Positions 46,386 to 55,829 of a DNA stretch of 64,000 nucleotides are shown piece by piece. Within the stretch, counting starts at the first letter, position 1; every line of letters starts with the position of its first letter. The notes under the pieces are model-generated. The model worked only from the letters and a program-made list of their open reading frames with translations, had not been told where the DNA came from and ran no database searches. Location: the NCBI GenBank assembly GCA_002701845.1, contig NZXG01000054.1:1-64000 (forward strand), read 5' to 3'. Both the position numbers and the translations under genes were made by a program. The DNA is from Pseudomonadales bacterium (lineage in GTDB: Bacteria > Pseudomonadota > Gammaproteobacteria > Pseudomonadales > Ketobacteraceae).

Positions 46386-47022
46386 CCCTGCTGACCAATC
46401 CGTGCGGCCCCTCCGTGCGGCCCCTCCGTGCGGCCCCTCCGTGCGGCCCCGTTCCCCGGGGTCGCCGGTTGTGCTTTGCACTATTTTCAACGGCTTCGCA
46501 CCAGCTTTGTACAAATGACATCTCGCTGCTTTTTTATACCGATACCCCGGGTTTCAATGGCTGGGGGAGGCACTCCCTCTCTCAGCAAAAATTGTTACTG
46601 TTTTATTCAACCGGCCTGCTTTATGGATCAAGCCGGTAGCTGACGCTGTCTGCCAATCTAAGTGATTATTTTTGTTCAATTATTATCGCGATAAAAAGCG
46701 GTGGTGCCGGCTTGGGGTTTACACTGTACGCGGAAATTTTCAGCGCAATGCGACCTGGACCACGGCTTGCCTCCAGGCTTTCTCATATTGTCACTTCTCC
46801 ACAATAACATTGACGTGGCTCAATAATTGCTGATCACCCAGACCAGATTACAGCCTATTTAGACCAACGGGGAGGCAACAGCGAGGTACTGCAAAAGTGC
46901 TTTGGCACGGCAGCCTGAACGTTTAAATACCGGTATTCGAATCATCAGATGGAGCAGAGAGCCAGCCCCGCAGGGGTGGCAATCCAAGGGTAGTAGTATC
47001 CAGCCAAACAGGGGTAATGGGC
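46386..47022. other. Long non-coding region before the exopolysaccharide operon
   Basis: After the tandem repeat at 46401-46450 this stretch shows no supported gene. It should hold the promoter and leader of the plus-strand exopolysaccharide genes. I looked for an ops/JUMPstart element (ggcggtagcgt) and a sigma54 box and found no exact match. A small GC hairpin (gcccc-gca-ggggt, ~46965) lies in the leader. The region is longer than its neighbours need and may carry regulator sites. Confidence 0.5.
46401..46450. repeat. 13-bp tandem repeat, about 3.8 copies
   Basis: The unit cgtgcggcccctc is repeated three times without change and then partially. It starts 16 bases after the hydrolase stop codon and encodes nothing obvious. 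Confidence 0.9.
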
Positions 47023-48420
47023 ATGGCGCAAGGATTTATTCGGAACAACGTCAATCAGTTTGCATTTATGTACCGGCTGGTGGACATCGCACTGATCCAT
47101 CTTGCCTGGTATGCGGTCATCCGCGGACTGGATATCGAGTACACCTTCGAGCACTTTCTGTTGGCATTGATTGCCAACGTGGCGTATTCATTCGTCGCGG
47201 AAATGTTCTGGCTGTATCGCTCCTGGCGCGCCGGCGGCCTGTCGGAAATGCTGTTTTACACAGCGCTCAGCTGGGGCATTGCCTTGTTTCCCCTGCTGAG
47301 CTTTGTATTTTTTGCCAAGGTTTCCGACCACTACTCCCGACTGGCCCTGGGCGCCTGGGTGTGTTCAGTGCTGTTTCTGCTCTGCAGCTGGCGGGTAGTG
47401 CTGCGGTACACCCTGTTCGGATTGCGCCGCAATGGCCGCAACACCCGTTCCGTCGGCATTATCGGCTGTTCCGAACTGGGCAGTATGCTGGCCCACGAAA
47501 TTCTGGAACACCCGGAAACCGGTTACCAGCTGAAAGGCATCTACGACGACCGGGAATCCGATCGGCTGCCCCAGGACTATCGCAGTCTGCGGCGGGGTAA
47601 TGTGGAGGAAGCGATGCGCCAGGCGGCGGAAGGTGGATTGGAGGTTCTGTTCGTCGGCTTGCCTTTCTCCGCCAAGGGCCGTATCGAAAAAATCATGCGA
47701 AGGCTGGGGGACACCACGGTGGATGTACACCTGATCCCGGACTTCTTTATCTTTAACCTGCTGCATGCCCGTATCGGCCAGGTGGGGGATATCCAGACGG
47801 TGAGCGTCTATGACACGCCCATGCGTGGGGGCTGGTCGTTTCTGAAACGGCTGGAGGATCTGCTGTTGAGCTTTATGGCCCTGGCGGTAGCCGGGATACC
47901 CATGCTGCTGATCGCCATCGGCGTCAAACTGTCTTCTCCAGGCCCGGTATTGTTTCGCCAGGACCGCTACGGTCTGGACGGCCGCCGCATCAGCGTATTG
48001 AAGTTCCGCACCATGACTGTCACCGAAAACGACGCCAACCTGAAGCAGGCCACCCGCAATGATGCCCGTATCACCCGCTTCGGAGCCTTTCTCCGGCGTA
48101 CTTCGCTGGATGAACTGCCGCAGTTTTTCAACGTGATTCAGGGCACCATGTCGGTGGTGGGCCCCAGGCCCCATGCGGTGGCCCATAATGAGGCCTTCCG
48201 CAAGCAGGTGGCGTTTTATATGTTGCGTCACAAGATGAAGCCCGGCATCACCGGTTGGGCCCAGGTTCATGGCTGGCGCGGCGAAACCGATACCCTGGAC
48301 AAGATCCAGAAGCGCATCGAGTTCGACCTTGATTACATCCATAACTGGTCACTGTGGATGGACTTTAAAATTTTGCTGGCCACCGTCAGAAAGGGATTTG
48401 TCAACGACAACGCCTATTAA
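47023..48420 (+). CDS. Undecaprenyl-phosphate glucose phosphotransferase (WcaJ family)
   Basis: This initiating enzyme moves glucose-1-phosphate from UDP-glucose to undecaprenyl phosphate at the inner membrane. Four N-terminal membrane helices precede a CoA-binding-like domain (SVGIIGCSELGSMLA). A fifth hydrophobic segment and the catalytic phosphoglycosyltransferase domain follow, with SSPGPVLFRQDRYG, LKFRTM, RRTSLDELPQFFNV and MSVVGPRPHA. I prefer ATG 47023 over 47017 for its spacing to AGGGG. The ~465-residue length is typical. It is first in the plus-strand exopolysaccharide group, so the repeat unit probably begins with glucose. Confidence 0.93.
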   Translation: MAQGFIRNNVNQFAFMYRLVDIALIHLAWYAVIRGLDIEYTFEHFLLALIANVAYSFVAEMFWLYRSWRAGGLSEMLFYTALSWGIALFPLLSFVFFAKVSDHYSRLALGAWVCSVLFLLCSWRVVLRYTLFGLRRNGRNTRSVGIIGCSELGSMLAHEILEHPETGYQLKGIYDDRESDRLPQDYRSLRRGNVEEAMRQAAEGGLEVLFVGLPFSAKGRIEKIMRRLGDTTVDVHLIPDFFIFNLLHARIGQVGDIQTVSVYDTPMRGGWSFLKRLEDLLLSFMALAVAGIPMLLIAIGVKLSSPGPVLFRQDRYGLDGRRISVLKFRTMTVTENDANLKQATRNDARITRFGAFLRRTSLDELPQFFNVIQGTMSVVGPRPHAVAHNEAFRKQVAFYMLRHKMKPGITGWAQVHGWRGETDTLDKIQKRIEFDLDYIHNWSLWMDFKILLATVRKGFVNDNAY

Positions 48421-48471
48421 CCGGCGTTGTCTCAGATTCCCTTTAAGTAGTAGTTACACAGGGGCACCACC

Positions 48472-49752
48472 ATGACAGCCAATGCAGTATTGCTTTATTC
48501 CCTCAATTACCGGCCGGAACTCACGGGTATCGGCAAGTACAACACCGAATTTCTGGAAAGCCTGGCCAGTCAGGGCGAGGACGTGGAAGTGGTCTGTGGT
48601 ACCCCTTACTACCCGGAGTGGCAGGTTCACCCCGGTTACTCCAATAAGACCTATAGCACCCGGATTGAAAACGGGGTGCGGGTCAATCGCTGTCCCCTCT
48701 ATGTTCCCCGCAATCCCACCACCCTCCGACGCATTCTGCATCTCATCACTTTTGCCCTCACTTCCGCGTTGCCGTTGTTGAGTAGCTGTCTGCGACGACG
48801 CCCCAAGGTGCTGATGGTGGTGCAACCCACTTTGTTTTGCACTCCCATGGCGCTGCTGGTGAGCAAGTTGCTGGGCATTAAATCGGTTCTCCACGTGCAG
48901 GATTTCGAGCTGGATGCCATGTTCGGCCTCAGTATGGGCGCCGGCAAACAAGGCTGGTTGGCAAAACTGGCTTATCGGGTGGAGCGCCGGTTGCTGCGGG
49001 CATTCGATGCGGTATCCACCATCTCCCACAGTATGCTGGCACGAGCCGAGGAAAAGGGCGTGGATCCCGCCAGGTTGCTGTTCTTCCCCAACTGGTCCGA
49101 CACCGATTTCGTGCGCCCCGGTACTGACAACAGTGAGCTGCGGCAACGCTGGGGGCTGAACCCGGGTCAGAAAGTGGTGCTCTACGCCGGCAATATCGGC
49201 GCCAAACAGGGTCTGGAACTGGTGCTGGACAGTGCCGAGCACTTTCTGTCGCGGGATGATGTCAGATTCCTGGTGGTGGGTTCCGGTGCGCACCGGGAAT
49301 CCCTGGAACGCGAGGCCCGCCGGCGCGGTTTAAACAACGTGGAATTCAAGTCTCTGCTCCCCTGGTCAGAGGTGCCGGCCATGCTGACCCTGGCGGACGT
49401 GCATCTGGTGGTGCAGAAGCGTGGCGTGGCGGACGCGGTATTGCCCTCCAAACTGACCAATATTCTCTCCGCCGGCGGCCATGCGGTGGTCACCGCCGAA
49501 CCCGATACGGAACTGGGGCGGCTGGCACAGCAACATCCGGGCATTTACAGCTGCGTGGAACCGGAGCAGCGGGACAGTTTTATCGCCGCCCTGGAAACGG
49601 AGCTTAACCGCGCCGACGAGGCCGGTTACAATGAAGTTGCCCGACGCTATGCGGAATTGAATTTAAACCAGCAAGCTGTGTTGCGGCGCTTCGAGGCCGA
49701 TCTTGACCTGTTGATCGGTGGCAGTATCAGAACCACATCAGAGAACGGCTAA
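48472..49752 (+). CDS. WcaI-like glycosyltransferase family 4
   Basis: The 426-residue protein resembles colanic-acid WcaI: SLNYRPELTGIGKYNTEFLE at the N-terminus, VVCGTPYYPEW, VLHVQDFELDA, then the GT4 donor domain with FPNWSDTDFV, LYAGNIGAKQGLE and VLPSKLTNILSAGGHAVV. Such enzymes add a sugar, probably fucose, to the lipid-linked unit in the cytoplasm. gmd and fcl, which make GDP-fucose, follow immediately, supporting a fucosyltransferase role by inference. Confidence 0.88.
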   Translation: MTANAVLLYSLNYRPELTGIGKYNTEFLESLASQGEDVEVVCGTPYYPEWQVHPGYSNKTYSTRIENGVRVNRCPLYVPRNPTTLRRILHLITFALTSALPLLSSCLRRRPKVLMVVQPTLFCTPMALLVSKLLGIKSVLHVQDFELDAMFGLSMGAGKQGWLAKLAYRVERRLLRAFDAVSTISHSMLARAEEKGVDPARLLFFPNWSDTDFVRPGTDNSELRQRWGLNPGQKVVLYAGNIGAKQGLELVLDSAEHFLSRDDVRFLVVGSGAHRESLEREARRRGLNNVEFKSLLPWSEVPAMLTLADVHLVVQKRGVADAVLPSKLTNILSAGGHAVVTAEPDTELGRLAQQHPGIYSCVEPEQRDSFIAALETELNRADEAGYNEVARRYAELNLNQQAVLRRFEADLDLLIGGSIRTTSENG

Positions 49753-49761
49753 GGTGTCAAA

Positions 49762-50889
49762 ATGGTAAAGAAAAAACGCGCGCTCATCACCGGCATCACC
49801 GGACAGGACGGCTCTTATCTGGCAGAGTTTCTATTGCAAAAGGGCTATCAGGTGTACGGTATCAAACGCCGTTCCTCATTGTTCAATACCCAACGGGTGG
49901 ATCACATCTATCAGGACCGTCATGAACAGGAAGTGGATTTCCTGATGCACTACGGTGATCTTACGGACACCTCCAACCTCACCCGCATCATTCAGGAAGT
50001 GCAACCGGACGAGGTTTACAATCTGGGGGCTCAGTCCCATGTGGCGGTGTCGTTCGAAGCGCCGGAATACACCGCCGATGTGGACGCCCTGGGCACCCTG
50101 CGACTGCTGGAAGCCATCCGTTTTTTGAACCTGGGCAACAAAACCCGCTTCTATCAGGCCTCCACTTCGGAGTTATACGGGCTGGTGCAGGAGACGCCTC
50201 AACGGGAGACCACCCCGTTTCACCCGCGATCCCCTTATGCGGTCGCCAAAATGTACGCCTACTGGATTACGGTGAACTACCGGGAAGCCTACGGCATGTA
50301 CGCCTGCAACGGCATTCTGTTTAATCACGAATCCCCGCGCCGGGGGGAAACCTTCGTCACCCGCAAGATCACCCGCGGTCTTTGCAATATTGCCCAGGGC
50401 CTGGAAGCTTGCCTGTACATGGGCAACATGGATTCCCTGCGGGATTGGGGCCACGCCAAGGACTATGTGCGCATGCAGTGGATGATGCTGCAACAGGAAA
50501 CTCCGGAAGACTTTGTGATTGCCACCGGCAAACAGATCTCGGTGCGGGAATTTATTGCCCTGGCCGCGGAACAGCTGGGCATGGTGTTGCGATTTGAAGG
50601 CAAGGGTGTGGATGAAGTGGCTTACGTGGAGCGCATCTTCGGCGACAAATCACCCGGGGTCAAAGAGGGCGATATCATTGTTCGGGTCGATCCCAATTAC
50701 TTCCGCCCGGCAGAGGTGGAAACCCTGCTGGGGGATGCCACCAAAGCCAAGGAGAAGCTGGGTTGGGAACCGGAAATCACCGTGGAGGCCATGTGCGCCG
50801 AGATGGTGGAGGCCGACCTGCAGCAGGCCCGGCAACTGTCGCTGTTGAAAGACAATGGCTTTGATATCAACGTGGCGTTAGAGGGCTGA
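49762..50889 (+). CDS. gmd: GDP-mannose 4,6-dehydratase
   Basis: Gmd converts GDP-mannose to GDP-4-keto-6-deoxymannose. The NAD-binding motif is [14 protein letters not shown], with the catalytic set in ASTSELYG and the YAVAKMYA Tyr-x3-Lys. [16 protein letters not shown] is diagnostic for the family. It has 375 residues and ends one base before fcl, so translation is coupled. Confidence 0.97.
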   Translation: MVKKKRALITGITGQDGSYLAEFLLQKGYQVYGIKRRSSLFNTQRVDHIYQDRHEQEVDFLMHYGDLTDTSNLTRIIQEVQPDEVYNLGAQSHVAVSFEAPEYTADVDALGTLRLLEAIRFLNLGNKTRFYQASTSELYGLVQETPQRETTPFHPRSPYAVAKMYAYWITVNYREAYGMYACNGILFNHESPRRGETFVTRKITRGLCNIAQGLEACLYMGNMDSLRDWGHAKDYVRMQWMMLQQETPEDFVIATGKQISVREFIALAAEQLGMVLRFEGKGVDEVAYVERIFGDKSPGVKEGDIIVRVDPNYFRPAEVETLLGDATKAKEKLGWEPEITVEAMCAEMVEADLQQARQLSLLKDNGFDINVALEG

Positions 50890-50890
50890 C

Positions 50891-51850
50891 ATGAGCAGGG
50901 TTTTTGTCGCCGGACACAAAGGCATGGTGGGATCGGCCATCGTGCGCCAGTTGCAGGCCCAGTCCGGGGTGGACATTGTGGTGTGTGACCGCAGTGAACT
51001 GGACTTGCTGGATACCCGTCAGGTGGCGGATTTTTTTCAGAACGAGCAGATCGATACCGTTTATCTGGCAGCGGCCAAGGTGGGGGGTATTGCCGCCAAT
51101 AACGACTATCCAGCGGACTTCATTTATCAGAATCTGATGATTGAATGCAATGTCATCAATGGGGCCCATCAGGCGGACATCAATCATCTGTTGTTCCTGG
51201 GCTCCTCTTGTATTTATCCCAAATTTGCCGAGCAACCCATCCGGGAGAACAGCCTGCTTACCGGTATCCTGGAAGCCACCAATGAACCCTATGCGGTGGC
51301 TAAAATTGCGGGTATCAAACTCTGTGAATCCTACAATCGTCAATTCGGAAGGAACTATCGCAGTGTCATGCCCACCAACCTGTATGGAGAGAATGACAAT
51401 TTTCATCCCCACAATTCCCATGTGATTCCGGCACTGATGCGGCGCTTTCACGAAGCGAAGCAGGCCGGCGCCGAAGCGGTCACCGTGTGGGGTTCCGGTA
51501 AGCCGAAACGGGAGTTTCTGCACGTGGATGATATGGCGGCCGCCAGTGTCTATGTGATGAATCTGCCGGACCCGGTATTCCAGCAACAGACCGAACCCAT
51601 GTTGTCGCACCTCAATGTGGGTACCGGGGAAGATTGCTCCATCGCCGAACTGGCCCGGACCATGGCCGCCGTGGTGGGATTTACCGGCGAGGTCCGTTTT
51701 GACACCAGCAAGCCAGACGGAACGCCCCGCAAGCTGCTGGATGTGAGCAAACTGCATCAGCTGGGATGGCATCACCGCATTCCGCTGGAGCCCGGTTTGC
51801 GCCGAACCTATGACTGGTTCCTGGCCAATCAAGCCACTTATCGGGCCTGA
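50891..51850 (+). CDS. fcl: GDP-L-fucose synthase
   Basis: Fcl epimerises and reduces GDP-4-keto-6-deoxymannose to GDP-L-fucose with NADPH. It has [45 protein letters not shown] with the catalytic Tyr and Lys, and [19 protein letters not shown]. The 319 residues are intact. With gmd it supplies fucose for the exopolysaccharide. Confidence 0.97.
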   Translation: MSRVFVAGHKGMVGSAIVRQLQAQSGVDIVVCDRSELDLLDTRQVADFFQNEQIDTVYLAAAKVGGIAANNDYPADFIYQNLMIECNVINGAHQADINHLLFLGSSCIYPKFAEQPIRENSLLTGILEATNEPYAVAKIAGIKLCESYNRQFGRNYRSVMPTNLYGENDNFHPHNSHVIPALMRRFHEAKQAGAEAVTVWGSGKPKREFLHVDDMAAASVYVMNLPDPVFQQQTEPMLSHLNVGTGEDCSIAELARTMAAVVGFTGEVRFDTSKPDGTPRKLLDVSKLHQLGWHHRIPLEPGLRRTYDWFLANQATYRA

Positions 51851-51949
51851 CACCAGTACCACACAATCAGGTGCAACATTGAGCGGCAACGACCTGACTC
51901 TCACCGGAGCGGCGCTGCCTCCAGGAGTTTGCATACGCGGGAGGACACC

Positions 51950-52993
51950 ATGAATACCACTTCATCGACACCCTGTACCACTCAGGGCTTCGCTTTTGTG
52001 GAGTTCGTGAGCTCGGAACCGGAGCAAATGGATGTGTTGTTCCGCCAATTGGGCTTCCAGCTGCGGGGGCACACCGCCACTGGTGACAAGCGGCTCTACA
52101 GCCAGGGCGCAATTTATTTTATCGTCAACCGGGATTCCGATGGCAGTGCCGGGCGCTTTGCCCGGCAACACCGGCAGGGTGTCAGCGGCGTGGGTTTTCT
52201 GATTCAGGATCCCCGACAAGCCTGGCAAATCTGCCGCGATCAAGGCACACCCGCCGCTGATCCCCCGGACTATCCGTTTCCCGCGTTGCAATGCATTGGT
52301 GGCTGTACTCTGTATCTGCTGGATCAGTCCATGCTGCAACAATGGATGAACACAGAACTGATTCCCGCCATCAGCCCCCCGGACCACGGCAATCAGGGAT
52401 TAACCACAGTGGATCACCTCACCCATAATGTGCGGCGGGGCCAGCTGCCTCGCTGGGAAGCCTACTATCAGGATCAGTTCGGCTTCCAGCCCATCCGCCG
52501 GTTCGATATCAAAGGCAGTAAAACCGGTTTGCGCAGCGTGGCCCTGGTGAGCCCCTGTGGCAATATCCGCATTCCCATTAATGAATCCTCTGATGCCCAA
52601 TCCCAAATTGAGGAGTTTATCCAGCGCCATCAGGGCGAGGGCGTTCAGCATATTGCACTCAGCACCGACGACATCTATGCCACGGTGCGGGGTCTGCGGC
52701 GGGCCGGGGTAAGTTTTCAGTCCACGCCGGATACATACTATCAGGCCCTTGACCAGCGGTTGCCGGATCACGGTGAAGATACCGTGGCATTGCAAGAGCT
52801 GGGTATTCTGCTGGATGCTGATCGCAATCAATCCCGTCCGGGTAAACTACTGCAGATATTTACCAAGGAAACGATGGGCCCGCTGTTTTTTGAAGTTATC
52901 CAGCGCAAGGGTAATCAGGGCTTTGGTGAAGGCAATTTTCAGGCATTGTTCGAGTCTATCGAACTGGATCAAATGCAACGGGGCGTCATCTAA
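51950..52993 (+). CDS. 4-hydroxyphenylpyruvate dioxygenase family protein
   Basis: HPPD-family enzymes use Fe(II) and oxygen on 4-hydroxyphenylpyruvate, giving homogentisate, or 4-hydroxymandelate in the synthase branch. The three iron ligands are visible: His156 in DHLTHN, His234 in VQHIAL, Glu315 in FFEVIQR. The C-terminal GNQGFGEGNFQALFESIE is typical. ATG 51950 has GGAGG five bases upstream; a TTG at 51929 is less likely. It is 347 residues and apparently active. Its place between fcl and an A-T-TE enzyme, rather than with tyrosine catabolism genes, is unusual. Homogentisate versus mandelate chemistry cannot be decided by eye. Confidence 0.9.
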   Translation: MNTTSSTPCTTQGFAFVEFVSSEPEQMDVLFRQLGFQLRGHTATGDKRLYSQGAIYFIVNRDSDGSAGRFARQHRQGVSGVGFLIQDPRQAWQICRDQGTPAADPPDYPFPALQCIGGCTLYLLDQSMLQQWMNTELIPAISPPDHGNQGLTTVDHLTHNVRRGQLPRWEAYYQDQFGFQPIRRFDIKGSKTGLRSVALVSPCGNIRIPINESSDAQSQIEEFIQRHQGEGVQHIALSTDDIYATVRGLRRAGVSFQSTPDTYYQALDQRLPDHGEDTVALQELGILLDADRNQSRPGKLLQIFTKETMGPLFFEVIQRKGNQGFGEGNFQALFESIELDQMQRGVI

Positions 52994-53049
52994 GGGGAAT
53001 CGGTGGCGGTAACAGCGCCGCCCCGGATTCCTATTGGGGGTTAAAGTCA

Positions 53050-55614
53050 GTGTTGCAGGCTCAGATCGAAGCCACTGCCCGGCGCTTTCCACAACGAACG
53101 GCACTGGTTTCCAGCGAACTCACTTTAACTTACCGCCAGTTGAATCAGGCCGCCAATGGCCTGGCGCGCCAGCTGACAGAGCAGGGCGTGGTGAGCGGCG
53201 ACCGGGTGGCGGTATTGTTGGCACCCTGCCCCCAGACGGTGATCAGTCTGCTGGCCCTGCTTAAGCTGGGTGCGGTATATGCCCCCCTGGATGTGGAACA
53301 TCCTGCATCGCGGCTCCAGCTGCTGCTGGACGATCTCGAACCCAACCTGGTACTCACCGATGCGCAGCATCAGTCATTATTGCCCAGCGCCATTCCCCGC
53401 CTGCTCTTACATCAGCCGGGAACGGGGGAACCCGTTACCGAAGTGGTCGCCGATCCCCGGCTGAATCTGGACCCGGCGGCACCGGCGTATTTGTTTTTTA
53501 CCTCCGGCACCACCGGTCGCCCCAAAGCCGTGTTGGCAACCCGCGCCAATCTGATTCATTACACCCGGTCCGCCATCCGTCAGTTTGGCATGGATTCAGA
53601 CACCGTGATGCCCACTGTCGCCAGAGTCAGTTTCAGTATCAGCCTGTTTGAATTGCTGTGTCCACTATTGGCCGGCGGTTGCGTGCGCATACTCAGCCGC
53701 AATGCCCTGCTGGATATTCCCCGCCTGGTGAATTTGATGCAAACCTTCACTATGTTGCACATGGGTCCCAGTCTGCTTAACGTGGTGCTGCGATACCTGG
53801 AGGACAATCAGCTTGCAGCGCAACAGTTTGCCCATTTACGCCATGTCTCCTCCGGTGGCGACCTGGTCAAACCTGAATTGCTACAGCGTCTGTTGTATTG
53901 GTTTCCCCAGGCCGAGATCTATGTGATCTATGGGTGTACTGAGCTCGCCTGCATGGTGACCTATCAGCGCATCACGGCAACCTCTCTGCCGCAACGCCCC
54001 AGTATCGGTCAGCCATTTCCCGGCGTGAAACTGGATTTCCGCGACGCCGAAGGCCAACCGGTAACGTATCCGGAGTGGGGGGAGATCTATGTAGCCGGGG
54101 ACGGGGTCAGCGCCGGTTACCTGAACCGGCCTGAGCTCACGGAGCAACGCTATCTGTACCAGGCAGGGCGACGCTACTACCGAACCGGTGACCTGGCCCG
54201 TTATTCCCCCCAGGGATATATTGAGTTCCTGGGGCGCAAGGACCATCAGGTGCAGATGCATGGCATCCGCATTGAACTGGGTGAGATCGAATCTCACCTC
54301 ACCGCCATAACCGGAGTCAAAGAGGCCATCGCTGCCGGGGTACCCGATGAGAATGAAGAGTTGGCGCTGGTGGCTTACCTGGTGCTGGACGCCACCTGCC
54401 CGCCCAGTTACCAGACCATCCGGCAAACGCTGGAGCATCGGCTACCGAAATATCTGATTCCCAAACACTACGTCCGTCTGGAAAAGCTGCCACTGAATCA
54501 CAATCTGAAGGTGGACCGCCTGGCGCTGCCCCCACCCCAGCAAAGCCATTTATTAAATCAAACCACCGGCGTGGTGGAGCCTGGTAACGAGGTGGAGCAG
54601 GAACTATTGACCCTCTGGCGACTGTTGTTTCAACGCCAGGATATTGGCATCAATCACAATTTCTTTGATCTGGGTGGAGATTCGCTGAAAGCCATTGATT
54701 TGATTATTGCCATCGAGCAGCGACTGGGGGAACGGGTGCCGATCTCCGAATTATTGCATCACCCCACCATTAGCGAACTGGCCCGTCATATCAATCGGCC
54801 ACGGCACGCCAACCCCGAGGATGACCTGTTCGTGCTGCAACAGGGAGAACCGGGGCCGGCGGTGTTTCTGATTCACGGCGCCCTGATTTATAAAGACGTG
54901 TGCGATTACCTGCCACCACAACTGACGGTTTGTGTGCTGTATCAAAACAACGAGGCTCAAAGTCTGGGGCAGGACGACATACCGGGATTGATGGCATCCT
55001 ATTCCAGCATCCGCGATATTGCCCGGCGTTATCTGGCGGCCATCAAATCCTATCAGCCGGAGGGCCCTTATTATCTGGTGGGGTTTTCCATCGGTGGCCT
55101 GATTGCCATGGAGATCTCCCAGGCCCTGATTGCCGGTGGCGACGAAGTGGGCGACATGATATTGATCGACAGCCACATCCCGGCCTTTGCACAACAGGCC
55201 CGGTGGCGCAAAGTGTGGTACCACGCGCAACAGATTTTCAGCCGCGGCCTGCCTCATGTCCGCTATTTGTTGTGGAAGGTGTGGATGCAGCTGCGGCCCC
55301 AGCAGGCTTCCGCCCACAGCACCGATCCTCAAGACCATGCCCATAAAGAGGAATTGCGTCGCCAGGCCCGCAACCACGCAGCGGCCGGTTATCAGCCCCG
55401 CCTTTACCATCAGAAAGCGGTATTGTTCAAAGCCAGCGAACGCCCCCAATACGAAGTGGAGGATCCTTACCTGGGCTGGGGCCAATTCGTCAACAATATG
55501 GAAGTGCACGATTTGCCCGGCGATCACAATCAGCTGCTGCGGGCGGAAAATGCTTTTCGCATTGCCCGGGCCATCATTCAGCATTGCATTAAGCGACAGC
55601 CATCGGCACCTTAA
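53050..55614 (+). CDS. NRPS-like enzyme, adenylation-thiolation-thioesterase
   Basis: This 854-residue three-domain enzyme lacks a condensation domain. The adenylation domain has FTSGTTGRPKAV, YGCTELA, YRTGDLARY, GRKDHQVQMHGIRIELGEIE and the Lys in LKVDRLAL. The motif that holds Asp in amino-acid-activating domains reads FSIS here, with Ser196 in place of that Asp, pointing to a substrate without an alpha-amino group. The carrier site is Ser545 in LGGDSLKA. The thioesterase has Ser680 in GFSIGG and His826 in GDHNQ. A-T-TE enzymes of this layout dimerise aryl-alpha-keto acids in other organisms (ralfuranone, atromentin type). The start is GTG 53050 with GGGGG upstream. Confidence 0.9.
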   Translation: MLQAQIEATARRFPQRTALVSSELTLTYRQLNQAANGLARQLTEQGVVSGDRVAVLLAPCPQTVISLLALLKLGAVYAPLDVEHPASRLQLLLDDLEPNLVLTDAQHQSLLPSAIPRLLLHQPGTGEPVTEVVADPRLNLDPAAPAYLFFTSGTTGRPKAVLATRANLIHYTRSAIRQFGMDSDTVMPTVARVSFSISLFELLCPLLAGGCVRILSRNALLDIPRLVNLMQTFTMLHMGPSLLNVVLRYLEDNQLAAQQFAHLRHVSSGGDLVKPELLQRLLYWFPQAEIYVIYGCTELACMVTYQRITATSLPQRPSIGQPFPGVKLDFRDAEGQPVTYPEWGEIYVAGDGVSAGYLNRPELTEQRYLYQAGRRYYRTGDLARYSPQGYIEFLGRKDHQVQMHGIRIELGEIESHLTAITGVKEAIAAGVPDENEELALVAYLVLDATCPPSYQTIRQTLEHRLPKYLIPKHYVRLEKLPLNHNLKVDRLALPPPQQSHLLNQTTGVVEPGNEVEQELLTLWRLLFQRQDIGINHNFFDLGGDSLKAIDLIIAIEQRLGERVPISELLHHPTISELARHINRPRHANPEDDLFVLQQGEPGPAVFLIHGALIYKDVCDYLPPQLTVCVLYQNNEAQSLGQDDIPGLMASYSSIRDIARRYLAAIKSYQPEGPYYLVGFSIGGLIAMEISQALIAGGDEVGDMILIDSHIPAFAQQARWRKVWYHAQQIFSRGLPHVRYLLWKVWMQLRPQQASAHSTDPQDHAHKEELRRQARNHAAAGYQPRLYHQKAVLFKASERPQYEVEDPYLGWGQFVNNMEVHDLPGDHNQLLRAENAFRIARAIIQHCIKRQPSAP

Positions 55615-55829
55615 TGTCCCCCCTGGACAAGAGGTTAAATCGTTTAGAAATCCATCGAATAGGCGGCATCTGGCGATAAATTGACGTCATTCACTGTTTT
55701 TTTACGACAAGCTTTGCAAATTTTACAATTACTGCGACCCGCCGCACACACAGTTTCTGCTCAGCATATAGACTTAGCCCGGAATGAAAATTCCAACGAT
55801 AAATAATTCATTGAAGTTGAAGTCTCTAT

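Noticed and set aside
46640-46960. Sigma54 box or ops/JUMPstart element before the exopolysaccharide operon
   Set aside because: The sequences tggtgccggcttgggg and tggcacggcagcctg lack the correctly spaced GC at -12, and no ggcggtagcgt is present.
46902-47600. 232-codon plus-strand frame overlapping the WcaJ gene
   Set aside because: It is out of frame with a well-supported glycosyl-1-phosphate transferase gene and shows no family features.
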